NCBI RefSeq assembly: GCF_002549775.1
Contig: NZ_NMTR01000016.1
Coordinates: 1-64,000, forward strand
DNA length: 64,000 bases
Direction of reading: 5' to 3'
Origin: Faecalibacterium langellae
GTDB taxonomy: Bacteria; Bacillota; Clostridia; Oscillospirales; Ruminococcaceae
A program made the translations under genes and the position numbers. The notes under the pieces were generated by a model, which was given only the letters and a program-made list of their open reading frames with translations, made no database searches and had not been told where the DNA came from. Shown piece by piece: positions 52,989 to 61,641 of the stretch (position 1 is its first letter; each line of letters opens with the position of its first letter).

Positions 52989-53780
52989 TCAGCCGTGGAA
53001 CAGCCTGCGCAAAGCGCGCAGCGGGGCGGTCAGCTTCCAGCTGCTGCTCTTGTACAGGTTTTCCAGCGAGGTCTCGTAGGCGGCGCGGCTGCTCTGCAGC
53101 TCAGCCAGCTGGTTGTTCAGCCGGGTGATCTCGGCCCGGGAGGCCTGCAGCTGCTCCAGCACATCGTTCTTTTCCGCTTCGGCCTGCAGCTTGATGGCGT
53201 TCAGCGCCTTCAGCAGGGCTTTGCCGGGCTGCTCGTGCTGGAAGCGGTCCAGCGGGTAGTAGTGATAGGTCACCGCGAACTTCAGCCCGGCGGCAAAGGG
53301 CACGCTGCTTTTCACGGTCAGGTTCGGGTCCACATCCAAAAACAGCAGGCAGTCGTCCTGCAAACGGATGCCGTTGGCGGCCCGCAGCTCCAGCCGGTCA
53401 TCCGAGATGCTCAGGTCGGTGACGCAGCAGGCCAGCTCGCCGGGGTCCAGCCGCAGGGCCCGGGCATCGGTGGGCAGGGTGAACACGGCCGACACCTCGT
53501 GGGTCAGCTCGTCGTAGGCGTCTTCGGTCGCGGTCAGGCATTCCCGCGGGGAAAAGCCGGAGCCGGAGTCATAGAACAGCTGCGGCAGGGTCAGGGCAGC
53601 GGATTCGGTCTCGCTGCTGTGCTTTGCCAGCGCAGCCTGATAGGTCAGGACCTGCTGCTCCAGCTCCAGGCACCGCTCGGCCAGCCGGGACACCCCCTCG
53701 TCGGAAAGCTTGAGCTGCTGCTCCAGGTCGGCGGCACGGCTGCGGGCCGCCGTAAGGGTCTCGGGAACATCGTGGTTCAT
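52989..53780 (-). CDS. coiled-coil protein with C-terminal SSSWKLTAPLR motif
   Basis: A 263-residue soluble protein. An N-terminal coiled coil (about 15-55), a beta-rich middle (about 85-190) and a second coiled coil (about 195-245) are followed by LYKSSSWKLTAPLRALRRL. That last motif recurs at the end of coiled-coil segments in glycosyltransferases and glycan-cluster proteins, where it may bind membrane or other enzymes. The operon places it between an acyltransferase and a GT4-like enzyme, so a scaffolding role in surface glycan synthesis is plausible. No enzyme motif is visible. Confidence 0.75.
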   Translation of the reverse strand: MNHDVPETLTAARSRAADLEQQLKLSDEGVSRLAERCLELEQQVLTYQAALAKHSSETESAALTLPQLFYDSGSGFSPRECLTATEDAYDELTHEVSAVFTLPTDARALRLDPGELACCVTDLSISDDRLELRAANGIRLQDDCLLFLDVDPNLTVKSSVPFAAGLKFAVTYHYYPLDRFQHEQPGKALLKALNAIKLQAEAEKNDVLEQLQASRAEITRLNNQLAELQSSRAAYETSLENLYKSSSWKLTAPLRALRRLFHG

Positions 53781-53839
53781 GGCAGGATCCTCCTCATGAT
53801 TTTATGGCATGGCTGCATCCGCAGCAGCCGGGAGTGCGT

Positions 53840-54958
53840 TCAGTGCCGGGCGGTGTAATGCTGCACGGCCGGGGTGCGGCGCCGGGCCGGAAACAGCTTG
53901 ATGACCAGGGCACGCCGGGCCTGCAGCAGCAGGCACACCAGCCAGATGGAGCCCATGGATACCGCATACTGCAGCCACATGCCGAGCAGCGGGCGTCCCT
54001 CGAACTTTGCCACGAACAGGTACCAGGGGATGGCGATGAGCTCGATGGTATGTACGCAGAAGATGTTCAGGCTGCGCCGGCCCACGGCCTCCAGAAAGCG
54101 CACCACAGGCCCGCGGCTCCGGCTCAGCCGCAAAAACAGCCGGATGAACAAAAGGCCCGCTGCGCCGTCCAGAAAGATGCTGACCGGCCCCAGCGACCAC
54201 TCGGCCAGCGAGATGCAGTCGGTGGTGCGGGTGGCAATGGAACCCACGGCGATGAGCGCAGCGGCGGCGATCAGCCCGGCCCGCAGCCGCGGGGAAAGGG
54301 GCTGGTCCAGCAGATGATGCTTTTTGGCGAGGAAGCCGAGGTAGAGGTACGGCACCACCACGGCCCCCTGCACAAGGCAGAAAGGCGGCTTCCACACAAG
54401 GCTGGTGCCCCAGCCCAGCAGGGCGCAGCCTGCCACGGCCCAGGGAACATACGGCTCCGGGAAGATGTTCAGGATCACATCCAGGAAGATCCAGCCCGTC
54501 AGCAGCGCCAGCAGGTACCACATGGGCCCGCAGGAGAAGAACTCCTGCCCGGAATAGATGGCCGTGTGGGGCAGCCCCAGCACAAAACCGCCCGTGACCT
54601 TGATGGACTCCCCAATGGTCCCGGGCAGGTACTGGAACGACTTATAATGAATAAAAAAGTGCAGCACGCAGGTGAAAAAGGCGGTGTAAAGATAGGGCTT
54701 GAGCAGGGTCTTCAGCTGCTGCTGGATGCACTTGCCGATGGAGCGCTTGCGGAAGCCGTAGCCGCTGGCGATGAAAAACGCGGCCATGAGCGCTTCCCGG
54801 TAAATGAACGGAAAAAAGGCGGTCAGTGACAGGCCGCCGGAGGTCGGGATCGAATAAAGCTCTGCGGTGTGCGCAAAGACGATGGTCAGCATACCGGCAC
54901 CCTTCAGCATGTCGAACATGCCGATGGAGCTGACGGTACGGGGTCTGGTACCTTCCAT
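53840..54958 (-). CDS. acyltransferase 3 family membrane protein
   Basis: A 372-residue protein with about ten membrane helices of the acyltransferase 3 (OafA/NodX-like) family. It begins GMFDMLKGAGMLTIVFAHTAELY, with the family's early conserved His, has REALMAAFFIASGYGFRKRS and later a CVHTIELIAIPWYLF segment. Such proteins O-acylate sugars on the outer face of the membrane. It is first in a minus-strand operon with a coiled-coil and a glycosyltransferase gene and has a strong promoter at 55053-55081. Confidence 0.88.
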   Translation of the reverse strand: MEGTRPRTVSSIGMFDMLKGAGMLTIVFAHTAELYSIPTSGGLSLTAFFPFIYREALMAAFFIASGYGFRKRSIGKCIQQQLKTLLKPYLYTAFFTCVLHFFIHYKSFQYLPGTIGESIKVTGGFVLGLPHTAIYSGQEFFSCGPMWYLLALLTGWIFLDVILNIFPEPYVPWAVAGCALLGWGTSLVWKPPFCLVQGAVVVPYLYLGFLAKKHHLLDQPLSPRLRAGLIAAAALIAVGSIATRTTDCISLAEWSLGPVSIFLDGAAGLLFIRLFLRLSRSRGPVVRFLEAVGRRSLNIFCVHTIELIAIPWYLFVAKFEGRPLLGMWLQYAVSMGSIWLVCLLLQARRALVIKLFPARRRTPAVQHYTARH

Positions 54959-55028
54959 GAACGTGGGTCCTTCCTTGCGCCGGGGGTGCCCCTTGAAGCC
55001 AATCGCAGCGCAATGTGTAAGAATTGAT

Positions 55029-55081
55029 CAAAAACCGGTGGTTTTTAAAGCTAGTATAATGCTTTTTGTGCAGGCTGTCAA
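55029..55081 (-). promoter_or_regulatory. promoter and leader hairpin of the acyltransferase operon
   Basis: On the minus strand TTGACA (55076-55081) and TATACT (55053-55058) are separated by 17 bases. A hairpin, AAAAACC-ACC-GGTTTTT, follows at about 55031-55047 near the transcript's 5' end. Confidence 0.7.
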
Positions 55082-55211
55082 TTTTGAATTGCACTGCACC
55101 GGGGGCGGACTGTTGTCTTTTCCCATAAAAAGAATACCACACGGCCGCATTTATCGCAACGAAAGGGAGAATTTGTAAGCAAAACGCCGAAAGATAGGCA
55201 AGAGAATATTG

Positions 55212-55271
55212 CCAATATTGGAAATTAAATGTTGCAAAAGCCTTGCATTGCCGAACACAGTATTGTATACT
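55212..55271 (+). promoter_or_regulatory. promoter of the ligase/carrier/acyltransferase operon with upstream palindrome
   Basis: TTGCAT (55243-55248) and TATACT (55266-55271) are separated by 17 bases. The palindrome CCAATATTGG (55212-55221) lies 21 bases before the -35 box and may bind a regulator. Confidence 0.6.
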
Positions 55272-55353
55272 GGGCACAGTTGGAAATGTCTGGAAAGGCC
55301 TGCGCAAGGTAACGCAGGCGCACCGGACGGGATGATAAATTATGGAGGCTGAA

Positions 55354-56805
55354 ATGATCACTTCACTGTATCAATCGCTTTGCAATATGGAAACCAACAT
55401 CGCAGACCGCGTGGCGCTGCGCTGGTATGATGAAAAGACTGGGAGCGTGGCAGTGGTGCACTACGCAAAGTATGCCCAGGACCTGCGCCGTTTCGTGGCC
55501 TTCCTGCGGGCCGAGTACGGCGACGTGCGCGGCAAGCGTGTGGCCATCCTGGCCCGCAACAGCTACCAGTATGTCATCTGCATGTACGGCATGGTCATTG
55601 CCGGGGCCGTGGCTGTGCCGCTGAACCTTGGCAAGGACTGGGACGGCATCTCCTACGAGCTGGGCCTCACCGAGCCTGTGTGCATCCTGCACGACGGCGA
55701 GTTCGCCGAGCGGGAGCCGGAGCTGGAAAAAGCTTACGGCAGCATCCTGCAGCCCATGGACGCTTTTTCTGCCTATGAGCCCGCCCAGGATGTGACCGAG
55801 GTGGAGGATCTCTCGGCTCTGGCCTTTATCATGTTCACCTCCGGCACCACCGGCCGCAGCAAGGGCGTCATGCTGAGCCAGAAGAACCTGTTCAGCGCCA
55901 TGCCGGCCTTCCTGGACCCCTTTGATGATGTGAAGAGGTACACGGGCTGGAACACCGACGAGTTCTCGTCCCTGTCCGCCCTGCCCATGTTCCACATCTC
56001 CGCCATGACCAGCCTTGTTTCGTGGAGCATCACCGGCCACTCCATCAACCTGTGCAACAACCTGAAGTATTTCTACCGTGATTTGGGTGCCATGCACAGC
56101 GAGGTGATGGCAGTGGTGCCGGTGCTGCTGAAGAGCATCTACAGCGACGTGATGAAGGGCCGCCGCGACCGCCTGAACGGTCTGTGCGTGCTGACCTGCG
56201 GCGCTGCCATGTTCGACCCCAAGATGCTGAGCGATATGATGGAGAAGGGCTTCTTTGTGGCCCAGATGTACGGCCTGACCGAGACCTGCGGCGACGGTGC
56301 ATGGAACTCCTCGCAGGAGGCAAAGTACCTGACCAGCGTGGGCCATGTGGACCTCAGCTGTGAATACAAGCTGGACGACGGCGAGCTGTGCATGCGGGGC
56401 GACCCCATCATGCTGGGCTACTACAAGGACCCGGAAGGCACTGCGGAAGTCATCGATGCAGACGGCTGGTTCCACACCGGCGACATTGCCCGGGTGGAAG
56501 AGGACGGCTACATGTACCTGACCGGCCGCAAGAAGAACGTGATCATTCTGGACAGCGGCGAGAACGTGAGCCCCGAGGAGCTGGAAGGCATCGTGGGCAA
56601 GTGCGAAGCCGTGAAGGAATGCATCGTGAAGGAGATGGGCCAGAAGATCGGCGTGGTGGTCTATTGCGACGAAGACAAGCAGCCTGCCGTGCGGGATTTC
56701 ATCACCGAAGCCAACCGCACCCTGCCGCTTTACAAGCGCATGAGCGCCGTGGAGTTCCGCACCGAGCCGCTGCCCCGCAACGCCATGGGCAAACTGCTGC
56801 GCTGA
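55354..56805 (+). CDS. stand-alone adenylate-forming ligase 1 (acyl-activating)
   Basis: A 483-residue AMP-binding enzyme. It has the phosphate loop FTSGTTGRSKGVML (about 161-174), YGLTETCGDG (A5), GYYKDPEGTAEV, DGWFHTGDIARVEEDGYMYLTGRKKN (A7/A8) and the C-terminal catalytic Lys in LPRNAMGKLLR. It should activate a carboxylate as acyl-adenylate; the second half-reaction could load coenzyme A or the carrier protein downstream. The ATG at 55354 is chosen because GGAGG is at 55344-55348; the ATG at 55342 overlaps it. It is first in a four-gene operon. Its 3' 250 bases are almost identical to those of the next gene. Confidence 0.88.
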   Translation: MITSLYQSLCNMETNIADRVALRWYDEKTGSVAVVHYAKYAQDLRRFVAFLRAEYGDVRGKRVAILARNSYQYVICMYGMVIAGAVAVPLNLGKDWDGISYELGLTEPVCILHDGEFAEREPELEKAYGSILQPMDAFSAYEPAQDVTEVEDLSALAFIMFTSGTTGRSKGVMLSQKNLFSAMPAFLDPFDDVKRYTGWNTDEFSSLSALPMFHISAMTSLVSWSITGHSINLCNNLKYFYRDLGAMHSEVMAVVPVLLKSIYSDVMKGRRDRLNGLCVLTCGAAMFDPKMLSDMMEKGFFVAQMYGLTETCGDGAWNSSQEAKYLTSVGHVDLSCEYKLDDGELCMRGDPIMLGYYKDPEGTAEVIDADGWFHTGDIARVEEDGYMYLTGRKKNVIILDSGENVSPEELEGIVGKCEAVKECIVKEMGQKIGVVVYCDEDKQPAVRDFITEANRTLPLYKRMSAVEFRTEPLPRNAMGKLLR

Positions 56806-56825
56806 ACACAGGAGAAAACAGAACA

Positions 56826-58298
56826 ATGAGCAAGATCAGAGTGCTGGATAACGTCTACGACCTTATCACCATCAACATGGAGGACCGCTTTAAGGATAAC
56901 GTGGCCTTCCGCTTCTACGACACCGCAAACGATGCCGTGACCACCATCCTCTATAAGGATTATGTGCAGGATATCCGCAAGGCGGTGAATTACTTCCAGT
57001 CTACCATCCCGGAGATCAAGGGCAAAAAGATCTGCCTGCTCACCAAGAACAGCTACGAGTATGCCGTGAACAGCTTTGGCGTGGTGGCAGCTGGTGCGGT
57101 GCTGGTGCTGCTGAACCAGCGCAAGAGCTGGGACGAGCTGAGCTATGAGCTGGGTCTTGTGGAGCCCGCCGCCATCCTGACCGACGGCGACGACTACGGC
57201 TTCAATGCCGAGCTGAAAGCGGCCTACGGCGATATCCTCCGCCCCATGGACGGCTTCCGCAGCTATGAGCCGGGCGAACTGATCCGCTGCATCGACCACG
57301 AAGCCCTGATGATCCTGATGTTCACCTCCGGCACCACGGGCCGCAGCAAGGGCGTGATGCTGAGCGAGAAGAATTTCTTCTCGGTGATGCGTGCCCACAC
57401 CCAGATCGGTGAGCACGTGATGGAGTATAAGCACGAGCCGGACCTCGTCATGAGCCAGTACACCGTGCTGCCCATGTTCCATCTGGGCGCTTTCATCTGC
57501 CTGTTCTCCTGGGCCCATGCGGGCTGGGCACTGAACGTCAGCAGCGACATCCGCAACTTCTATAAGAAAATGCAGCGGATGCCCAGCCAGGCCATGGCTG
57601 TGGTGCCCGTCATCATGAACTCGCTGCACCATGATGTGATGCGCGGCCGCAAGGAGCGGCTGGGCCAGCTGTGGGTGCCCATCTGCTCCTCGGCCATGTT
57701 CGACCCGCAGGTGATGCTGGACATGGCGAACAACGGCATGTTCGTGGTGCAGACCTACGGCAGCACCGAGACCTGCGGCGACGGCATCATCAACTACGCC
57801 CAGGACGCAAAGCACATCGGCGCAGTGGGCCAGGGCAACGACTATCTGGAGTATAAGCTGGAGCCGGACGGCGAGCTGTGCATGCGCGGCGACAGCATCA
57901 TGCTGGGCTATTATAAGAACCCGGAGGCCACCGCCGAGGTCATCGACGCCGACGGTTGGTTCCACACCGGCGACCTTGCCCGGCAGGACGCCGACGGCTA
58001 TGTGTTCCTGACCGGCCGCAAAAAGAACGTGATCATTCTGGACAGCGGCGAGAACGTGAGCCCCGAGGAGCTGGAAGGCATCGTGGGCAAGTGCGAAGCC
58101 GTGAAGGAATGCATCGTGAAGGAGATGGGCCAGAAGATCGGCGTGGTGGTCTATTGCGACGAAGACAAGCAGCAGGCCGTGCGGGATTTCATCACCGAAG
58201 CCAACCGCACCCTGCCGCTTTACAAGCGCATGAGCGCCGTGGAGTTCCGCACCGAGCCGCTGCCCCGCAACGGCGCAGGCAAGCTGGTGCGGCAGTAA
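56826..58298 (+). CDS. stand-alone adenylate-forming ligase 2 (paralogue)
   Basis: A 490-residue paralogue of the preceding enzyme with the same motifs: FTSGTTGRSKGVML (about 166-179), YGSTETCGDG, DGWFHTGDLARQDADGYVFLTGRKKN and LPRNGAGKLVRQ. The N-terminal substrate-binding domain differs much from that of ligase 1, so the two probably activate different acids. Bases 58023-58272 are 248 of 250 identical to 56533-56782, pointing to recent gene conversion of the C-terminal domain. It starts 20 bases after ligase 1, with CAGGAGA upstream. The carrier protein follows after about 150 bases. Confidence 0.88.
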   Translation: MSKIRVLDNVYDLITINMEDRFKDNVAFRFYDTANDAVTTILYKDYVQDIRKAVNYFQSTIPEIKGKKICLLTKNSYEYAVNSFGVVAAGAVLVLLNQRKSWDELSYELGLVEPAAILTDGDDYGFNAELKAAYGDILRPMDGFRSYEPGELIRCIDHEALMILMFTSGTTGRSKGVMLSEKNFFSVMRAHTQIGEHVMEYKHEPDLVMSQYTVLPMFHLGAFICLFSWAHAGWALNVSSDIRNFYKKMQRMPSQAMAVVPVIMNSLHHDVMRGRKERLGQLWVPICSSAMFDPQVMLDMANNGMFVVQTYGSTETCGDGIINYAQDAKHIGAVGQGNDYLEYKLEPDGELCMRGDSIMLGYYKNPEATAEVIDADGWFHTGDLARQDADGYVFLTGRKKNVIILDSGENVSPEELEGIVGKCEAVKECIVKEMGQKIGVVVYCDEDKQQAVRDFITEANRTLPLYKRMSAVEFRTEPLPRNGAGKLVRQ

Positions 58299-58449
58299 GC
58301 GGGCCATGCATAAGCGGGCAGGTTCTCTGCCATGCTAGAGATGTTTCTTTTGCCGCCCCCCTTGCGTATAAGGGCGAATCAGGGTATTATTAGAGAAAGG
58401 CGCAGCCTGCTGCACCTATCATCCGTCACGGAAAGGAAGAATAAGTTCT
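58299..58449 (+). other. spacer between ligase 2 and the carrier protein gene
   Basis: The 151-base gap has no terminator with a T tract and no clear hairpin. A weak promoter-like GGTATTATTAG occurs near 58382-58392. Expression of the downstream genes may be partly independent. Confidence 0.3.
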
Positions 58450-58692
58450 ATGGAACGAGCAGAAATCATTTCCCAGATCCTGGCGATCCTGGAAGACGTT
58501 GCAGAGGTGTCCCCCGAGGATGTGAGCGAGAGCAGCGTCCTGATGGACGATCTGGACCTGTCTTCGATGGAAATTTTGACCATCGTGGCCGACCTCGAGG
58601 AGACCTTCGGCCTGCGCATCCCGGAAAAGGAGCTGCGCAACTTCGTCACCATGGGTGATCTTGTGGATTATCTGGCGGCCAACGCAGGGTGA
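58450..58692 (+). CDS. acyl or peptidyl carrier protein
   Basis: An 80-residue four-helix carrier protein. The phosphopantetheine attachment Ser is S38 in MDDLDLSSMEIL; the usual DSL reads DLS. The acidic surface (EDVAEVSPEDVSE) and IPEKELRNFVTMGDLVDYL helices are typical of ACP. A single dedicated carrier between two ligases and a condensation-type enzyme suggests that it shuttles a thioester-bound intermediate. AAAGGAAG lies upstream of the ATG. Its stop is six bases before the start of the next gene. Confidence 0.92.
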   Translation: MERAEIISQILAILEDVAEVSPEDVSESSVLMDDLDLSSMEILTIVADLEETFGLRIPEKELRNFVTMGDLVDYLAANAG

Positions 58693-58697
58693 TCGCA

Positions 58698-59909
58698 ATG
58701 GAGCAAGCACAGCGCTCGGCGGAGTACATCTTCCAGGGGACGATGTACTTTTTCCGCCGGGAGAAGATTTTGTGCCGGTATCAGTTCGCGCTGAAAGACG
58801 CGGTGGACCCCGCCCTTTTGCAGCGCGCGCTGGATGCCGCACTTTCCGCTGCGCCCTACTACCGGGTGCAGCTGGTGCAGGAAAAGCGGGAAGCTTTTCT
58901 GGAGCCGAACCCGAACCCCTGCCTTGTCTATGCGGGCAGCGCACAGCGCAGTATCCCGGAGGAGACGAACGGATATCTTTTCAGCGTGAGCTGCGAAGGC
59001 GATACCGTCTATTTTGACTGGTACCACTTCCTCATGGACGGCCGGGGCGTCTCGCCCTTCCTCACCCGCATTCTGGAGCTGTACTGCAACCTGCGGTACG
59101 GCACCGCGTTTGCGAACACGCCCATCGTGTCCAGCCCGGCTTACGATATCGAAGCCATGATGGCAAAGTACCCGGCCACGGAGGCGAGCGAAAGCACCCT
59201 GCAGCGGGACGTGGTGCAGACCTGGGAGTGCAAAATGCGGCGCACCCGGGTGCGCCTGACCAAGCAGAGCCTTGTAGACAAAGCCGTGGCAAACGGGGTC
59301 AAGCCCTTCACCGCGCTGGCGGGCCTGCTGTGCCTGGCGCTGCGGGGGTACCTGGGCAAGGACGACATCCAGTATTCTTACTCGGCCGACACCCGTAAAG
59401 CGGCGGGCGTGCCGGACGCGCTGTATAACTGCGTGTGCTCCTTCCAGCACAGCGTGAAGCTGGGCGATGGCACCCGCCTGGCGGACATCGCGCCGGAGAT
59501 GGACGCCGCCGTGCGCCGCACCCTGCAGCCCGAAGCAATGCTGCGCCAGATGGCCCAGCAGATGAGCTGGGTGTACAAGGTGGACCAGCAGAAAGCGCCC
59601 CTGCGCATCAAGCAGCGCGTGTTCCAGATGGGCGAGTACATCAGCGGCGTGCCGGCGGATTTCTGGCTGAGCTACCTCGGCAACCCGCTTCTCCCGGCTA
59701 CGCCGGAAATTCAAACCTACACCAAAGACTTCAACGTCTGGGTGCCGCCGGATGGCGGTTCCATGGGCGTGGAAGCTTCCAGCCTGAACGGGGTCATTAC
59801 CCTGTGCATCGAGAACAAGGCCGAAATGTCCGGCCTTGCCGCAAGCCTGCGCACCGCCTTTGCAAAAGAGGGCATCGCGGTGCTGGAAGCCGTGGAGCTG
59901 GATACATAA
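58698..59909 (+). CDS. condensation-domain-like acyltransferase
   Basis: A 403-residue protein related to NRPS condensation domains and alcohol acyltransferases. The catalytic HxxxDG-type motif is YHFLMDGRGVSPF (His at about 109). C-terminal features include TPEIQTYTKDFNVWVPP and a late NGVITLCIENKAEMSGLA, as in PapA5-like and condensation enzymes that place a DFGW-like segment there. It would transfer the acyl group from the carrier to an amine or hydroxyl. I choose the ATG at 58698 with GGGTGA upstream; a GTG at 58689 is an alternative. It ends the operon at a strong terminator. Confidence 0.8.
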   Translation: MEQAQRSAEYIFQGTMYFFRREKILCRYQFALKDAVDPALLQRALDAALSAAPYYRVQLVQEKREAFLEPNPNPCLVYAGSAQRSIPEETNGYLFSVSCEGDTVYFDWYHFLMDGRGVSPFLTRILELYCNLRYGTAFANTPIVSSPAYDIEAMMAKYPATEASESTLQRDVVQTWECKMRRTRVRLTKQSLVDKAVANGVKPFTALAGLLCLALRGYLGKDDIQYSYSADTRKAAGVPDALYNCVCSFQHSVKLGDGTRLADIAPEMDAAVRRTLQPEAMLRQMAQQMSWVYKVDQQKAPLRIKQRVFQMGEYISGVPADFWLSYLGNPLLPATPEIQTYTKDFNVWVPPDGGSMGVEASSLNGVITLCIENKAEMSGLAASLRTAFAKEGIAVLEAVELDT

Positions 59910-59920
59910 GTGCAGAACAT

Positions 59921-59957
59921 AAAAAGCACTCTTTCCGGGCAGGAAAGGGTGCTTTTT
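59921..59957. terminator. bidirectional terminator between the acyltransferase and birA
   Basis: AAAAAGCACTCTTTCC pairs with GGAAAGGGTGCTTTTT around a short loop between convergent genes. Confidence 0.88.
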
Positions 59958-59963
59958 TGCGTC

Positions 59964-60926
59964 TTATTCGGTCCGTGCAGGCCGTGTGGTCACCTCGCCG
60001 CAGCGCAGGGCTTCCTCGCGGCCGTTCTCCCGCCGCACCACCAGCCGCCCTGCGTCGTCGATGGCAAGGGCCCTGGCCGCGTAGGTCTCGCTGCCGGTGC
60101 ACACCGTCACCCAGTGCCCGGGCACGAAGCACCGCGCGCGGTATTCGTCCAGGCAGTCTTCCCCGGGGCCGAGGGCCAGCAGCTCCCGGGCAATGGCCCC
60201 GGCCAGCGCGGCGCGGGGCACCGGGGCGGGCCCGCCGGGGTACAGGCTCCCGGCTTTGTCGGCCAGCTCCGGGGGCCAGTCGGCGGCGGTGGAGGTCAGG
60301 TTCAGCCCGATGCCCACCACCAGCCATTCCAGCCGCCCGCTCTCAAGGTCGGTGCCCGCTTCGGTCAAAATGCCGCACACCTTTTTGCCCTGATAATAAA
60401 GGTCGTTCACCCACTTGATGGCAAGCTCCAGCCCGCACAGGTCCTGCACCGCCCGGCAAACCGCCACGGCGGCGCGGATGGTGGCCGTCTGGGCGCTGGC
60501 GGCGGGTAGTTCCGGCCGCAGCAGGATGGAGCAGTAAACGCCCTTGCCCGCCGGGCTTTCGAATTTGCGGCCCAGCCGCCCGCGCCCGGCGCTCTGGTGG
60601 GCCGTGAGCACCAGTGTGCCGTGGGGGGCACCGTCCAGCGCCAGCAGCTTTGCCGTGCGGTTGGAGCTTTCCAGCGTGTCGTAGACATGCACCGGGGCGG
60701 GGTAAGGGCCCACGGCTTCGGCGCAGAAGGGGTCGCCGCCCGCCAGCCGGTAGCCCCGGCGGGAGACGGCTTCCAGCGCGTAGCCCTGGGCCGAGAGGGC
60801 GGCGGCGGCTTTGTGCACCGCCGCGCGGCTCACGCCCAGCGTGTCGGCCAGCTGCTGGCCGGAAACGTAATCGCCCCCTGCGGCGGAAAGGGCCTGCAGC
60901 AGGGCCTGACGGGTGCTTGTGGGCAT
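59964..60926 (-). CDS. birA: biotin--[acetyl-CoA-carboxylase] ligase / biotin repressor
   Basis: A 320-residue bifunctional BirA. An N-terminal winged helix (DYVSGQQLADTLGVSRAAVHKAAAAL) precedes the catalytic domain with SSNRTAKLLAL, the biotinyl-AMP loop SAGRGRLGRKFESP, WVNDLYYQGKKVCGILTEA and GIGLNLT. A C-terminal SH3-like domain follows. It attaches biotin to carboxylases and, with the DNA-binding domain present, probably represses biotin genes. A GGAGGTCCCACACC ribosome binding site precedes the ATG. It is convergent with the ligase operon and divergent from a sigma factor gene. Confidence 0.95.
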   Translation of the reverse strand: MPTSTRQALLQALSAAGGDYVSGQQLADTLGVSRAAVHKAAAALSAQGYALEAVSRRGYRLAGGDPFCAEAVGPYPAPVHVYDTLESSNRTAKLLALDGAPHGTLVLTAHQSAGRGRLGRKFESPAGKGVYCSILLRPELPAASAQTATIRAAVAVCRAVQDLCGLELAIKWVNDLYYQGKKVCGILTEAGTDLESGRLEWLVVGIGLNLTSTAADWPPELADKAGSLYPGGPAPVPRAALAGAIARELLALGPGEDCLDEYRARCFVPGHWVTVCTGSETYAARALAIDDAGRLVVRRENGREEALRCGEVTTRPARTE

Positions 60927-61086
60927 GGTGTGGGACCTCCGTTTGTGCTATAATGGCTCTATTGTACCATGAAGCAGAAAAAAGTTCTGCTTTTTTGCAG
61001 GAAAAAGTTCTCGTCGCTCGTATGAGTGTACAGAAGGGCGGCGCAAAGCGGCCTTTTCCAGAACGCGGCAGGGACCGGAAGGGAGG
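60927..61086. other. divergent spacer between birA and the ECF sigma gene
   Basis: It holds a perfect TATAAT on the plus strand (60951-60956) and TACAAT-like bases on the minus strand. AAGCAGAA-AAAAG-TTCTGCTT followed by a T tract (60971-60996) looks like an intrinsic terminator on the plus strand. AAAAAGTTCT occurs twice (about 60979 and 61002). No single promoter is convincing. Confidence 0.35.
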
Positions 61087-61641
61087 GTGTGCGGACCGTT
61101 GACGACCTTGGAATTCAGCGCGATGGTGCAGAAATATCAGGCGCTTGTGTACACGGTCTGCCACCAGCTGGTGCCGGATGCGGGCGATGCGCAGGACCTG
61201 ACCCAGGAGACCTTTCTGGCGGCGTGGCGGGCCATCGACCGCTGCCCGCCCGGGTACGAAAAGCAGTGGCTGGCGCGCATCGCATCCAACAAGGCGAAGG
61301 ACTACCTGCGCAGCGCCTGGGTGCGCCGGGTGAACACCCCCGGCGACGAGGTGCTGGCGCTGGAAGGCGCGCCGCCGGGCAGCCAGCCCGAACAGCAGGT
61401 GCTGGACACCCTGGGCGAAGAAGAACTCACCCAAATGATCCTGGACCTGCGGGAGCCCTACAAAACGCCCTGCCGTCTGGTACTGCTGGAACAGCACACG
61501 GCGGCGCAGGCTGCACAGCTGTGCGGCCGACCACCCAAAACGGTGGAAGCGCAGGTCTACCGGGGCAAAAAGATGCTGGCACAGCAAATTTTAGCCCAGC
61601 GCGAAAACGACGAGAGGAGGAGCGTACATGGAGCTGTTTAA
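61087..61641 (+). CDS. ECF-type RNA polymerase sigma factor
   Basis: A 184-residue sigma-70 family protein with region 2 (MVQKYQALVYTVCHQLVPDAGDAQDLTQETFLAAWRAIDR) and region 4 (CRLVLLEQHTAAQAAQLCGRPPKTVEAQVYRGKKMLAQQI) but no regions 1 or 3, as in extracytoplasmic-function sigmas. The next gene encodes a zinc-finger anti-sigma factor that overlaps its 3' end by 14 bases. The start is uncertain: GTG at 61087 follows GGAAGGGAGG closely, and TTG at 61099 is spaced further from GGGAGGG. The regulon is unknown. Confidence 0.85.
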   Translation: MCGPLTTLEFSAMVQKYQALVYTVCHQLVPDAGDAQDLTQETFLAAWRAIDRCPPGYEKQWLARIASNKAKDYLRSAWVRRVNTPGDEVLALEGAPPGSQPEQQVLDTLGEEELTQMILDLREPYKTPCRLVLLEQHTAAQAAQLCGRPPKTVEAQVYRGKKMLAQQILAQRENDERRSVHGAV

